From positions 1 through 22,188 of IMG/VR virus record IMGVR_UViG_3300036715_001107: a stretch of 22,188 nt of DNA. One strand, written 5' to 3'. This document shows positions 13,855 to 20,215 of this stretch, piece by piece. The position numbers and the translations under genes are program-made. Positions within the stretch are counted from its first letter, which is position 1, and each line of letters starts with the position of its first letter. The DNA comes from a virus. The notes below the pieces were generated by a model. It searched no databases, was not told the origin of the DNA, and worked only from the letters and a program-made list of their open reading frames with translations.

Positions 13855-14124
13855 ATGGACTCACAACAAATCCTCGCTTGCTGCCTTTTAGAACTTTGCA
13901 AGCAAGACGATATCAAAGATCCTCAATTTGAAGATATTAGCGATAGAGAAGCAGCTTTGATTTTAAAGCTAATTTCTGAAGGTAATCACCATCTGGATAT
14001 TAGGCAAGCTAAGTCTGGTGAAAATTGCGGTAAGCTTTATCCTTGGCCAGTTGCTAATTGCAACTATATTGATCACGATAGCGAAACCTATTTAGAATTA
14101 ACCGCAATCTGGAAAGCAGAGTAA
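13855..14124 (+). CDS. Early acidic protein, 89 residues, unknown
   Basis: Starts MDSQQILACCLLELCKQDD; helical N-terminal half with four cysteines by residue 59, acidic overall. The cysteines are not spaced as a clear zinc site. AAGGAATT precedes the ATG. Its stop region leads into leader element E. Confidence 0.65.
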   Translation: MDSQQILACCLLELCKQDDIKDPQFEDISDREAALILKLISEGNHHLDIRQAKSGENCGKLYPWPVANCNYIDHDSETYLELTAIWKAE

Positions 14125-14185
14125 TCTTATAGCTCTGTGACAGAGGGTTATTGGATCAATTTTGATCAGATGACTAGGAAATACT
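14118..14185 (+). promoter_or_regulatory. Two-hairpin leader element, copy E (diverged)
   Basis: GAGTAATCTTAT, then hairpin CTCTG-TGA-CAGAG (14133-14145), then GGTTATTGGATC and hairpin GATCA-ATTT-TGATC (14154-14167), then AGGAA and ATG. Same order and spacing as copies A-D, with different stems and shorter first hairpin. The cross-pairing of arms seen in B-D is not present. Confidence 0.55.
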
Positions 14186-14416
14186 ATGGTATTAAATAAC
14201 TTTAAAACAGTAGATGTGGATGCTTGGGCGGACTTCCCTAGCGATTATAAAAGCACTAGTTTTGAACGCTCAAACAATACAATGGTTCAAGTGGTAAAAG
14301 GTATCGTAATTGCATACGTGCAATATCCCATGAACGGAATTGAAAAATCATATCACATAATGAATGATGATTCTTTAATTGCGGATCAGAAAATCGTTTA
14401 TAAACTAAATAATTAA
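14186..14416 (+). CDS. Early protein, 76 residues, unknown
   Basis: Starts MVLNNFKTVDVDAWADFP; mostly beta (MVQVVKGIVIAYVQYPMNG). AGGAA lies 6 bases before the ATG. No recognised motif. Followed after 8 bp by the next gene. Confidence 0.65.
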   Translation: MVLNNFKTVDVDAWADFPSDYKSTSFERSNNTMVQVVKGIVIAYVQYPMNGIEKSYHIMNDDSLIADQKIVYKLNN

Positions 14417-14424
14417 GGAATATC

Positions 14425-14619
14425 ATGACAACCTACAAAATTATTCGTTTCTTTAAAAATTCGAAAGTTAGAAATGAAATTGTCGAAACTGGTCTAACTT
14501 TAGAAGACGCTAAAGAATGGTGCATGTCGGACGAAAGCTCTAGCACCTCTTGTAGCGATGCAAAAGGCTATCCGCTTCGCACAAAAGGCGCTTGGTTTGA
14601 AGGCTATGATCCAGAATGA
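14425..14619 (+). CDS. Early protein, 64 residues, unknown
   Basis: Starts MTTYKIIRFFKNSKVRNEIVE and contains GLTLEDAKEWCMSDESSSTSC; reads as a small beta-alpha-beta domain of a kind common among phage proteins with a T-L-E-E-A-x-x-x-C helix. Function unknown. AAGGAAT precedes the ATG; the stop overlaps the next start (ATGA). Confidence 0.7.
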   Translation: MTTYKIIRFFKNSKVRNEIVETGLTLEDAKEWCMSDESSSTSCSDAKGYPLRTKGAWFEGYDPE

Positions 14620-14849
14620 AAAATATCCAAGCCAATATATTAGCTCAAAAAGAAGCACTTAACAAAGTGCTTGACCATCATATGATGCTTAAATTTAAAG
14701 ATGATGGTGCTCGCTACATGGTAACGTATCCTGAAGGTATGTGTTTAGGCGGTTGCCGTGTTCATTATTCTCAAATGGGCAAGATTAAAGCTTTGCAACT
14801 CTTGCTTGAAAAGATGGATTTGCACTGGAAAGAAAGCGGTATTAGTTAG
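14616..14849 (+). CDS. Early protein, 77 residues, unknown
   Basis: Starts MKNIQANILAQKEALNKVLDHH; helical N-terminus, then a strand region (ARYMVTYPEGMCLGGCRVHY) and a C-terminal helix. No clear ribosome site of its own, so it depends on coupling to the preceding gene through ATGA. Confidence 0.65.
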   Translation: MKNIQANILAQKEALNKVLDHHMMLKFKDDGARYMVTYPEGMCLGGCRVHYSQMGKIKALQLLLEKMDLHWKESGIS

Positions 14850-14855
14850 AAGCAA

Positions 14856-14915
14856 GCTTGCAACTATTGCGCAATGCAATTTAAAGCGCTTTGGTTGCAA
14901 GCAAGCTGCATTTTT
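14856..14915 (+). terminator. Hairpin with T-run in gap before 15002 gene
   Basis: GCTTGCAAC (14856-14864) pairs with GTTGCAAGC (14894-14902) around a 29-nt insert that contains TTGCGCAA and GCGC elements; TTTTT follows at 14911-14915. Followed by a perfect 12-bp palindrome, GGGTAGCTACCC, at 14922-14933. A terminator or attenuator is plausible; the 8-nt gap before the T-run makes it atypical. The rest of this 150-bp gap shows no gene. Confidence 0.4.
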
Positions 14916-15001
14916 AAACAAGGGTAGCTACCCTACCCTACCCAAAATTTTAAATGCAACCTAGCGCGTTTAAAACGGTTTAACCAATTAAAGGAATTTA
15001 T

Positions 15002-15238
15002 ATGAATAAGCGATTTCCAATAGGATTGACATTTTTAAAGAAGCATTTTCCTAAAGCGAAAGAAATGACAAAGTATTCGATTTTGAATATTTATACAACA
15101 AAGAACGAAGCTGGTAATGTGGTAAAAATCGAATACCTGATAGAGCATGATTTTCTGGGTATTAGAATTACTGAATTAGTTTGCGATACAAGTATTGCTA
15201 GATGTTTGTCCAATGACCAATTAAAGGAATTAAAATGA
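15002..15238 (+). CDS. Early protein, 78 residues, unknown
   Basis: Starts MNKRFPIGLTFLKKHFPKAKE; basic first third, then beta strands (NVVKIEYLIEHDFLGIRITEL). AAAGGAA precedes the ATG. Its last codons carry the ribosome site of the next gene, which it overlaps by ATGA. Confidence 0.65.
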   Translation: MNKRFPIGLTFLKKHFPKAKEMTKYSILNIYTTKNEAGNVVKIEYLIEHDFLGIRITELVCDTSIARCLSNDQLKELK

Positions 15239-15522
15239 GTGCAACAGCCAGAATGATAGCTGCTTTTCGTCAATCGCAGATTTACTTTGCAAATCACGAA
15301 GCATACGCCGATTGCAATAAACAACGTCTGTGCAGCATGATTGAAGAATTGATTAGTAAGTTGAAGTACGAACAAGACGCAGCTCAAGAGTTTGAAATTA
15401 AAGTGAACGCTTTACAAGATTTGTATCCGGATGAAATGGATATTATTTTTGATAAAGTTTACAGCATGTTGAAAGTTTATAAGCGTGAGCAGTTTGATGC
15501 AATTTTGGGAGAAATAGAATGA
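15235..15522 (+). CDS. Early helical protein, 95 residues, unknown
   Basis: Starts MSATARMIAAFRQSQIYF; nearly all helical (MIEELISKLKYEQDAAQEFEIKV). AAAGGAA lies inside the end of the previous gene. Not recognised; the helical repeats suggest an oligomer or protein inhibitor. Overlaps the next gene by ATGA. Confidence 0.65.
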   Translation: MSATARMIAAFRQSQIYFANHEAYADCNKQRLCSMIEELISKLKYEQDAAQEFEIKVNALQDLYPDEMDIIFDKVYSMLKVYKREQFDAILGEIE

Positions 15523-15725
15523 CCACACCATCTACAGCGACTTTAATTGTTCCGCCCAATTATGAGTTGGCGCTTTATGGCTGGCAGTTTACCCATGTTG
15601 TATTTAAAGATGATGTTTTGTATGCAATGAAATATAATGATGTTATTAAGCAACGAAAAGTGCCTGAGTTCTGGTTGACACCAATGACGTTTGTAAACTG
15701 TATTGATTTTATTTTAAATGGGTAG
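15519..15725 (+). CDS. Early protein, 68 residues, unknown
   Basis: Starts MTTPSTATLIVPPNYELALYGW; mostly beta with aromatic clusters (WQFTHVVFKDDVLYAMKY). GGGAG precedes the ATG inside the previous gene. No known motif. Confidence 0.65.
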   Translation: MTTPSTATLIVPPNYELALYGWQFTHVVFKDDVLYAMKYNDVIKQRKVPEFWLTPMTFVNCIDFILNG

Positions 15726-15729
15726 CATA

Positions 15730-15810
15730 ATGAAAATTAAATTAGACATTGATTGGGTGATATTTATTATTAGTCTTGGATGTGTTTTAGTTGCATTATG
15801 GGTTAGTTGA
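15730..15810 (+). CDS. 26-residue single-pass membrane peptide
   Basis: MKIKLDIDWVIFIISLGCVLVALWVS: a short charged start, then one membrane helix. It starts 4 bp after the previous stop and ends 23 bp before the operon terminator. The ribosome site is weak (GGGTAG). Small membrane peptides at operon ends are common in phages; role unknown. Confidence 0.5.
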   Translation: MKIKLDIDWVIFIISLGCVLVALWVS

Positions 15811-15833
15811 CCACACTGATGCTATAAATAATG

Positions 15834-15861
15834 CCGCGCTAGATGTTTAGTGCGGTTTTTT
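15834..15861 (+). terminator. Intrinsic terminator ending first early operon
   Basis: CCGCGCTA (15834-15841) pairs with TAGTGCGG (15848-15855), eight pairs with one G-T, loop GATGTT, followed at once by TTTTTT. The clearest intrinsic terminator in the window. Confidence 0.9.
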
Positions 15862-16297
15862 ATTGATTGTTTGATATATGCGATTGTTGTTAAAAAAACA
15901 GTTGTTAAATCATGCAACTTTTATGTACTACGTGTTGCTATAACGATAGTTAAGCTAAATAATAAACTATACTATATAAAATATATATATATTTATTATA
16001 TTACTATTTAGTTAGCTGCTAAAGGGTGTTTTTTTTTTTTAATATTTAAAGAAAGAAATAAATTTATTTATTTCCCACCATCACTTTACATCTTTTATAT
16101 TATATTTAAAATGATACTACCATTTATATATTTTTTATATTTTTCCCATAGGTAAATTAATTTTATTTATTTTATAGCTTTATTTTAAATTTATTGTTAT
16201 ATTATTTTGCTTTTAGGTACTAAAACATATTTTACTATAAAACTAAGCAAAAGCATCAACCAAATAATTTAAAAATTTTTATTTTCCTAAGGTCTAT
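15862..16297. other. AT-rich gene-free region, candidate origin
   Basis: About 436 bp with no usable reading frame. It has long A/T runs, an ATATAT core (15980-15991) flanked by AGCTAAAT (15953-15960) and ATTTAG..AGCT (16006-16016), and 12 T in a row at 16029-16040. Strand skew of G against C changes sign across it. This suits an unwinding region or a strong AT-rich promoter; no iterons are present inside it. An AAGG ribosome site for the next gene lies at its end. Confidence 0.5.
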
Positions 16298-17821
16298 ATG
16301 TCAAACACAAATCTAACAATAAAACAGGTTATTCTTGCAACCAGTTTACAAAATGCACTTGTATTTCCCAGATTCCCAATTAGCTTCAATCGCCACGATA
16401 GATGTTTATTCTGGATCGAATATAACAATAGCTTAACAGCTCAACGCTTCGTTTATCAGCATTACGACTCCCACCTAAAACAATGGCAACCAAAACGCAA
16501 CAGTAGGTATCATCAAGTTGTATTAGCATCTCTAAACCCAACATCCCAACTCCTAGATATTATTACAATCAATAACGAGGACGGTTGTCGTTTAATAACC
16601 CATGAGCATCCCGAACCTAAATACTTAGATTTACAAAAAGTAATCGACCAATATTATCTAACCGAAAAACAACAACAAAATCTAAATATAACAAACCCCA
16701 ACCCAACAAACCCAACAAACCCCAACCCAAATGTATTCGGCTTCCTCCACGAACCTATTGTGTGGTTAAGCGAACCATCCTCACAACCATCACCAACAAC
16801 ACCAACAACACCAACTATTTTAAATTCTAATCCCGATATCCAAAACATACCTCACATAAGCTTTGCATATCCTGAAGATTACCAAATAGAACTAGCTAAA
16901 CCAAAAAGGGGAGCGCCTTTAAAAAATAACGATCCTGCTGTGTGGGCTGCTAAAGTTGCAATTGAAGAAGAGAAAACAAAAAGAAGGATTCTTGGAAAAG
17001 CATATACGGATAAAGATTCAACAGACACTAGCTGGATTAGAGCAATGCACCCTAGGCACTTACATAATAAAACTCGTGCGGAACGTGCTATCTGGTATTT
17101 TGACAACGACAAAATAAACCCAGACAATTTACCAATCAAGGAATCTATTAAAGCTTACGACAAAAACTTTAAAGACTCAATTCTATATCTACCATTCTTA
17201 GACAGCTTTACTCAAATTCCAATCGCTAGCGAAATCCGTAATAAAGACTATTGGAGAAATCGTGCCATAGCTTCTCGTGACCTAACACAATTCACTCTCT
17301 TTCACAGCGAGCAACCTTTAAATAAACGCCAACAAGCTCTCACAAAATTTGGCACTATACTTCGTAAGTTAAACGAAGCTTTTAACTTTGACGATCCCGC
17401 TGGCGGTCACTTTGAAAACATCTTAGACGAATGTATTGAAATGTTTCATGCTGGTTTGCTATACACTACATATCCAGATGCAAATGTAGACAATACAGAC
17501 CCAGACATAACATTCCTACTCGCTCAACTTCCCATCATCCGTGAAATCTTTGAACAGTTTGCAATGCAACTTCAACAAACCAAACTAATTAACATTCCAC
17601 ATCCTAACCACATTGGCTCACTTGACCCAAACCCTAACCACACATATCACGTAGGTGGTACTCTACCTATTGAAGTGTTTAAAGCAATGAAGACATTTAA
17701 ATTAGTTATTACACCAAGCTTGGAACCTCATTGGAATAGTATTATAAACGGTGAAAACATCTTTGTTAAAAGCAGAGCTAGAAATGCACTCAGAGCAATT
17801 GTTACCAATAGCCTGCTATAA
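16298..17821 (+). CDS. 507-residue orphan protein with low-complexity linkers and AT-hook-like motif
   Basis: The largest plus-strand gene, not recognised. Residues 1-125 are an alpha/beta domain with many aromatics. Residues 133-145 are an Asn/Pro/Thr repeat and 165-173 a Thr/Pro repeat, making flexible linkers. KPKRGAPLK at 201-209 resembles an AT-hook, a minor-groove DNA clamp, though the usual RGRP core is changed to RGAP. Residues about 210-507 are mostly helical and soluble, with a basic WIRAMHPRHLHNKTRAERAIW segment. Position just after an AT-rich region would suit an origin- or DNA-binding protein; I see no helicase, primase or Rep motif. The coding strand is C-rich and G-poor, unlike the early operon. 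AAGG lies 7 bases before the ATG. Confidence 0.75.
   Translation: MSNTNLTIKQVILATSLQNALVFPRFPISFNRHDRCLFWIEYNNSLTAQRFVYQHYDSHLKQWQPKRNSRYHQVVLASLNPTSQLLDIITINNEDGCRLITHEHPEPKYLDLQKVIDQYYLTEKQQQNLNITNPNPTNPTNPNPNVFGFLHEPIVWLSEPSSQPSPTTPTTPTILNSNPDIQNIPHISFAYPEDYQIELAKPKRGAPLKNNDPAVWAAKVAIEEEKTKRRILGKAYTDKDSTDTSWIRAMHPRHLHNKTRAERAIWYFDNDKINPDNLPIKESIKAYDKNFKDSILYLPFLDSFTQIPIASEIRNKDYWRNRAIASRDLTQFTLFHSEQPLNKRQQALTKFGTILRKLNEAFNFDDPAGGHFENILDECIEMFHAGLLYTTYPDANVDNTDPDITFLLAQLPIIREIFEQFAMQLQQTKLINIPHPNHIGSLDPNPNHTYHVGGTLPIEVFKAMKTFKLVITPSLEPHWNSIINGENIFVKSRARNALRAIVTNSLL
16696..16728 (-). other. G-quadruplex motif on template strand
   Basis: The minus strand has five G-tracts of 4, 3, 3, 4 and 3 (plus-strand C-tracts at 16696-16699, 16702-16704, 16711-16713, 16720-16723, 16726-16728) with loops of 2, 6, 6 and 2. 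This meets the G3+N1-7 rule. It encodes the Asn/Pro/Thr linker of the orphan protein. Confidence 0.6.
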
Positions 17822-17937
17822 ACCAAACAACCAAACAACCGCACAGGTACACCAAATTCGCACCACACTGCATTTAAACCGTGTACCCTATGCGTTACCC
17901 TATACCCAAAATTTAAACAGCTTAAAACCGCTTTAAA

Positions 17938-17987
17938 CAAACCAACCAAACCAAACCAAACCAAACCAAACCAACCAACCAACCAAG
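17938..17987 (+). repeat. CCAAA/CCAA simple repeat before TraR-like gene
   Basis: About 50 bp of CCAAA and CCAA units end directly at the AAGGA ribosome site of the gene at 17999. The mRNA leader would be unstructured; the minus strand is a run of GG pairs. The remaining part of the 177-bp gap (17822-17937) holds further CCAAA units and no gene. Confidence 0.75.
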
Positions 17988-17998
17988 GACTTACCAAA

Positions 17999-18199
17999 AT
18001 GGCAGACGATGTAGACAACACAGATTTAAAGCAACAACAAATGCTCGATGCAGCAATCGAGAACACCCGCAAGATGGCTTCACTAATAACAATTCCTTCA
18101 TTGTGGTTAGCAGGTATCTGTGAATATTGCGAAGAACCAACCGCGCGCCTTGTCAACAAACATTGCGCCCGATGCCGTGATAAACTTAAACTATCCTAA
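17999..18199 (+). CDS. TraR/DksA-like C4 zinc-finger protein
   Basis: 66 residues, close to TraR (73). The N-terminus MADDVDNTDLKQQQMLDAAI matches the short helical start of phage TraR/DksA-like proteins. Cys41, Cys44, Cys56 and Cys59 (CEYCEEPTARLVNKHCARC) form the C4 zinc site with the Arg-rich stretch typical of the family. TraR-type proteins enter the RNA polymerase secondary channel and act like DksA plus ppGpp. A similar role in shifting host transcription is inferred. AAGGA precedes the ATG by 8 bases after a CCAAA repeat. Confidence 0.82.
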   Translation: MADDVDNTDLKQQQMLDAAIENTRKMASLITIPSLWLAGICEYCEEPTARLVNKHCARCRDKLKLS

Positions 18200-18206
18200 C
18201 CACAAC

Positions 18207-18539
18207 ATGACACGCAAACTCCAACACCAAACTCATTATTGGATAAATAATCACAAAGTCTCTCAACAAGTATTCAAATGCGAACCTTCCGGTATGCGTT
18301 TAATCCTTTACCTATACACGTTCTACAACGTAAAGTCTCGTGCAGCTCTAAGCCGTAAAGTTTCTATTGCTGAAGCTACTATTTGTCGCTATTGGTGTGG
18401 TCACCAGTTGCTATCTGAAATATCTTTACTCCGCATTCACGAAGTAACACAACTTCCGGTATCTTTCTTACGTCAACTTTGTGGTGTAACTTATGAATAC
18501 CATTTACAACTTCACTTAAAATTAAAGGCTCCAAAATGA
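18207..18539 (+). CDS. Cro/CI-like helix-turn-helix protein
   Basis: 110 residues starting MTRKLQHQTHYW. The upstream in-frame ATG lies inside the TraR-like gene and is less likely. Residues about 43-68 (VKSRAALSRKVSIAEATICRYWCG) are a helix-turn-helix of the Cro/CI type, followed by LLRIHEVTQLPVSFLRQLCG, an arrangement I know from small DNA-binding proteins of betaproteobacteria and their phages. No Shine-Dalgarno site is visible, so it may be coupled to the gene before (7 bp). It lacks a CI-type cleavage domain, so it is not a LexA-like repressor. Confidence 0.75.
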   Translation: MTRKLQHQTHYWINNHKVSQQVFKCEPSGMRLILYLYTFYNVKSRAALSRKVSIAEATICRYWCGHQLLSEISLLRIHEVTQLPVSFLRQLCGVTYEYHLQLHLKLKAPK

Positions 18540-18826
18540 AAGCTTTCTATTTCTACTTATCCATTGCCTCCTTAGTTCTCTCCCTGCTATCCGTGTTCTT
18601 TACTCTTGGTCGTTTACATACAGCACAAGAACAAAACAACTGTCTCACTGCCTCCATTTCCTACTTAGCTGACAGTACCCCCCTTGCCGAATACGAATCT
18701 AGACTAACTGCTATCAAAACAGTCTGTAAAGTGCAACTACCACCAGACCCAGACTCAGACCCAGACCCAGACTCTACAAACCAAACTCTAAACATCACAA
18801 CCGCACCATATAACACCAAAATATAA
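18536..18826 (+). CDS. Small membrane-anchored protein with Asp/Pro repeat
   Basis: 96 residues. One N-terminal membrane helix (about 4-25), then a short helical part with two cysteines (NNCLTASISYL and AIKTVC) and a tail with a Pro/Asp/Ser repeat (71-80) encoded by a CCAGA(C/CT) hexamer repeat. Could be an exported spanin- or lysis-related protein, but this is only topology. AAAGG precedes the ATG, which overlaps the previous stop. Confidence 0.6.
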   Translation: MKAFYFYLSIASLVLSLLSVFFTLGRLHTAQEQNNCLTASISYLADSTPLAEYESRLTAIKTVCKVQLPPDPDSDPDPDSTNQTLNITTAPYNTKI

Positions 18827-18838
18827 TTAAACATCTGC

Positions 18839-18868
18839 TTTACACCTCTACTTAACTTGCGTTAAAAT
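18839..18868 (+). promoter_or_regulatory. Internal sigma-70-like promoter
   Basis: TTTACA (18839-18844), 18 bp, TAAAAT (18863-18868), each five of six to consensus. An 8-bp inverted repeat, GCTTACTT and AAGTAAGC (18871-18878 and 18891-18898), lies at the predicted start and may be an operator or leader hairpin. Confidence 0.55.
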
Positions 18869-18923
18869 ATGCTTACTTACTAAATAACCTAAGTAAGCAG
18901 CTAACCATAATAAGGTAATACAA

Positions 18924-19322
18924 ATGGCTAATAAAATGACATCCACACCAACCACACCAACAAAACGAATTCCTATTGCAGAAATTCGTCACGCAATCTG
19001 GGCAGCAACACATTCCCGAAATAATCATTGTAATGGTGGTACGCACGATGAATTCATTCGTTGCAATGTACCCGTCATACTCGAGCGCCATCTCACCAAA
19101 TTAACGGAAATACTTCCGCTAATACCAAAACGTTATGAGAAAGAAAAAGAAGACTGCTTTAAAGGTCTTGAACGTTGTAAAGATTTGATTGCTCATTGGA
19201 CTCTGCAACAAACACCGGACAGCATTACATACCGTGACAGAATACAAGGTACGACGCAATATGCAGAATCAGCGTCTACTTGTGTCAAGCCTACGCTAAC
19301 ACTCTGTTCAACCAAACATTAA
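18924..19322 (+). CDS. Protein of 132 residues, unknown
   Basis: Starts MANKMTSTPTTPTKRIPIAEIRH with a Thr/Pro-rich start, then helices (VILERHLTKLTEILPLIPKRYEKEKEDCFKGLERCKDL). Soluble, basic. AAGG lies 9 bases before the ATG. First gene behind the promoter at 18839-18868. No known family. Confidence 0.65.
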   Translation: MANKMTSTPTTPTKRIPIAEIRHAIWAATHSRNNHCNGGTHDEFIRCNVPVILERHLTKLTEILPLIPKRYEKEKEDCFKGLERCKDLIAHWTLQQTPDSITYRDRIQGTTQYAESASTCVKPTLTLCSTKH

Positions 19323-19347
19323 AAACTTAACCCTTACAGGTATTCAC

Positions 19348-19608
19348 ATGCCACACACAACACACAAACAATTAGAATCTATGCTTCAGCGTATCAACAC
19401 AGCTATTGTTGACCCAGACGGTGTATTTGTTCTCGACCGATCTTATGGCGGTAATAAACTTTGTTTCAAAACGCTACATGGTTACTTGGATATTCTTCAG
19501 TGTGTTTATGTATCTAAATCTGCACTTTACGAACTTATGTTTGCATTCTTAAAAGGTGCAACTTTCAAACTTAAAACGAAGGAACCAAAATGCCTACCTA
19601 CCGAATAA
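19348..19608 (+). CDS. Protein of 86 residues, unknown
   Basis: Starts MPHTTHKQLESMLQRINTAI; helix, then strands (GVFVLDRSYGGNKLCFKTL), then a helix. Resembles the small alpha/beta proteins phages encode in runs; no function known. Its last codons contain the GAAGGAA ribosome site and ATG of the following broken gene. Confidence 0.65.
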   Translation: MPHTTHKQLESMLQRINTAIVDPDGVFVLDRSYGGNKLCFKTLHGYLDILQCVYVSKSALYELMFAFLKGATFKLKTKEPKCLPTE

Positions 19609-19891
19609 TGACAGTTGGCGAACAATCTGCAACTGTAGAAGCAACACCTTTCGCCTATCTTGTGCAAGGTGAAAAGTTTAACTTTATTTATCACGAAGCT
19701 ATAACCAGACAAACAGAATTGTAATTACGCATGTTGAATCTGGTCGTAAGGTTTGTGATGTTTCTACTATGCTTTTGCATCGTTATGCACATTGCCGTTT
19801 AGATGCTGTGGAAACAGCTTTGGACGATTTTATTAACAAAACAGGTCAAGCTAGAGTTCGCAGCGTACTAGCAGGCGCTAAACCAATGTAA
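19590..19891 (+). pseudogene. Frameshifted gene (two adjoining frames)
   Basis: A good ribosome site (GAAGGA) leads to MPTYRIMTVGEQSATVE and a 44-residue frame that stops at 19722-19724. A second frame, open from 19682 and with no early ATG, continues as RIVITHVESGRKVCDVSTMLLHR and 45 further residues to a stop at 19889-19891. Joined near 19710-19715 by a one-base loss the product would be about 100 residues and reads smoothly (HEAITRQT then NRIVITHVESGRKVC). No canonical slippery heptamer is seen. A real indel, a sequencing error or unusual recoding are possible. Confidence 0.65.
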
Positions 19892-19895
19892 ATCC

Positions 19896-19947
19896 GCTTG
19901 CTTGTTTGCTTTACGTGCGTTATACTGTATTTGCATTACAAGCAAGC
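19896..19947. repeat. 10-bp inverted repeat flanking a promoter
   Basis: GCTTGCTTGT (19896-19905) and ACAAGCAAGC (19938-19947) enclose 32 bp. The left arm covers the -35 and the right arm lies just after the predicted start, so a bound dimer of dimers or looped protein could cover the promoter below. Confidence 0.6.
19898..19926 (+). promoter_or_regulatory. Promoter for HNH/RadC gene group
   Basis: TTGCTT (19898-19903), 17 bp, TATACT (19921-19926). The -10 is five of six to consensus. It is the only candidate before the run of coupled genes from 19984 on. Confidence 0.6.
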
Positions 19948-19983
19948 AACCCTAAACCAACCCAACAACTCAAGAGGTAACAA

Positions 19984-20214
19984 ATGACACAATTCTCTAC
20001 ACGCATATCAGGTATCCCTTGTCTGATAGACGTAACATACTCAACTAAATTTATGCCAGCTACCTTTAACGATCCTGAATGCGGAGGCGACTTCGAGTAC
20101 ACTGTGCTAACAACCAAGGGCAAGCCTGCTCCTTGGTTGCAAAGCAAGGTAACGGACGAAATTGATGCGCAACTTTATAAAGAGTACCTTGCTACTATAG
20201 ACGAGGACTACTAA
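19984..20214 (+). CDS. Small phage protein, 76 residues, unknown
   Basis: Starts MTQFSTRISGIPCLIDVTYS; beta-rich, with EFEYTVL-like strand (DFEYTVLTTKGKPAPWLQSK) and an acidic C-terminus ending DEDY. Such short proteins occur in many phages but have no known role. AAGAGG precedes the ATG. The next gene begins 1 bp after its stop. Confidence 0.68.
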   Translation: MTQFSTRISGIPCLIDVTYSTKFMPATFNDPECGGDFEYTVLTTKGKPAPWLQSKVTDEIDAQLYKEYLATIDEDY

Positions 20215-20215
20215 C

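Noticed and set aside
19708-19722. Programmed -1 ribosomal frameshift
   Set aside because: No X-XXY-YYZ slippery heptamer is in the overlap and no strong downstream pseudoknot is obvious; an indel is simpler.
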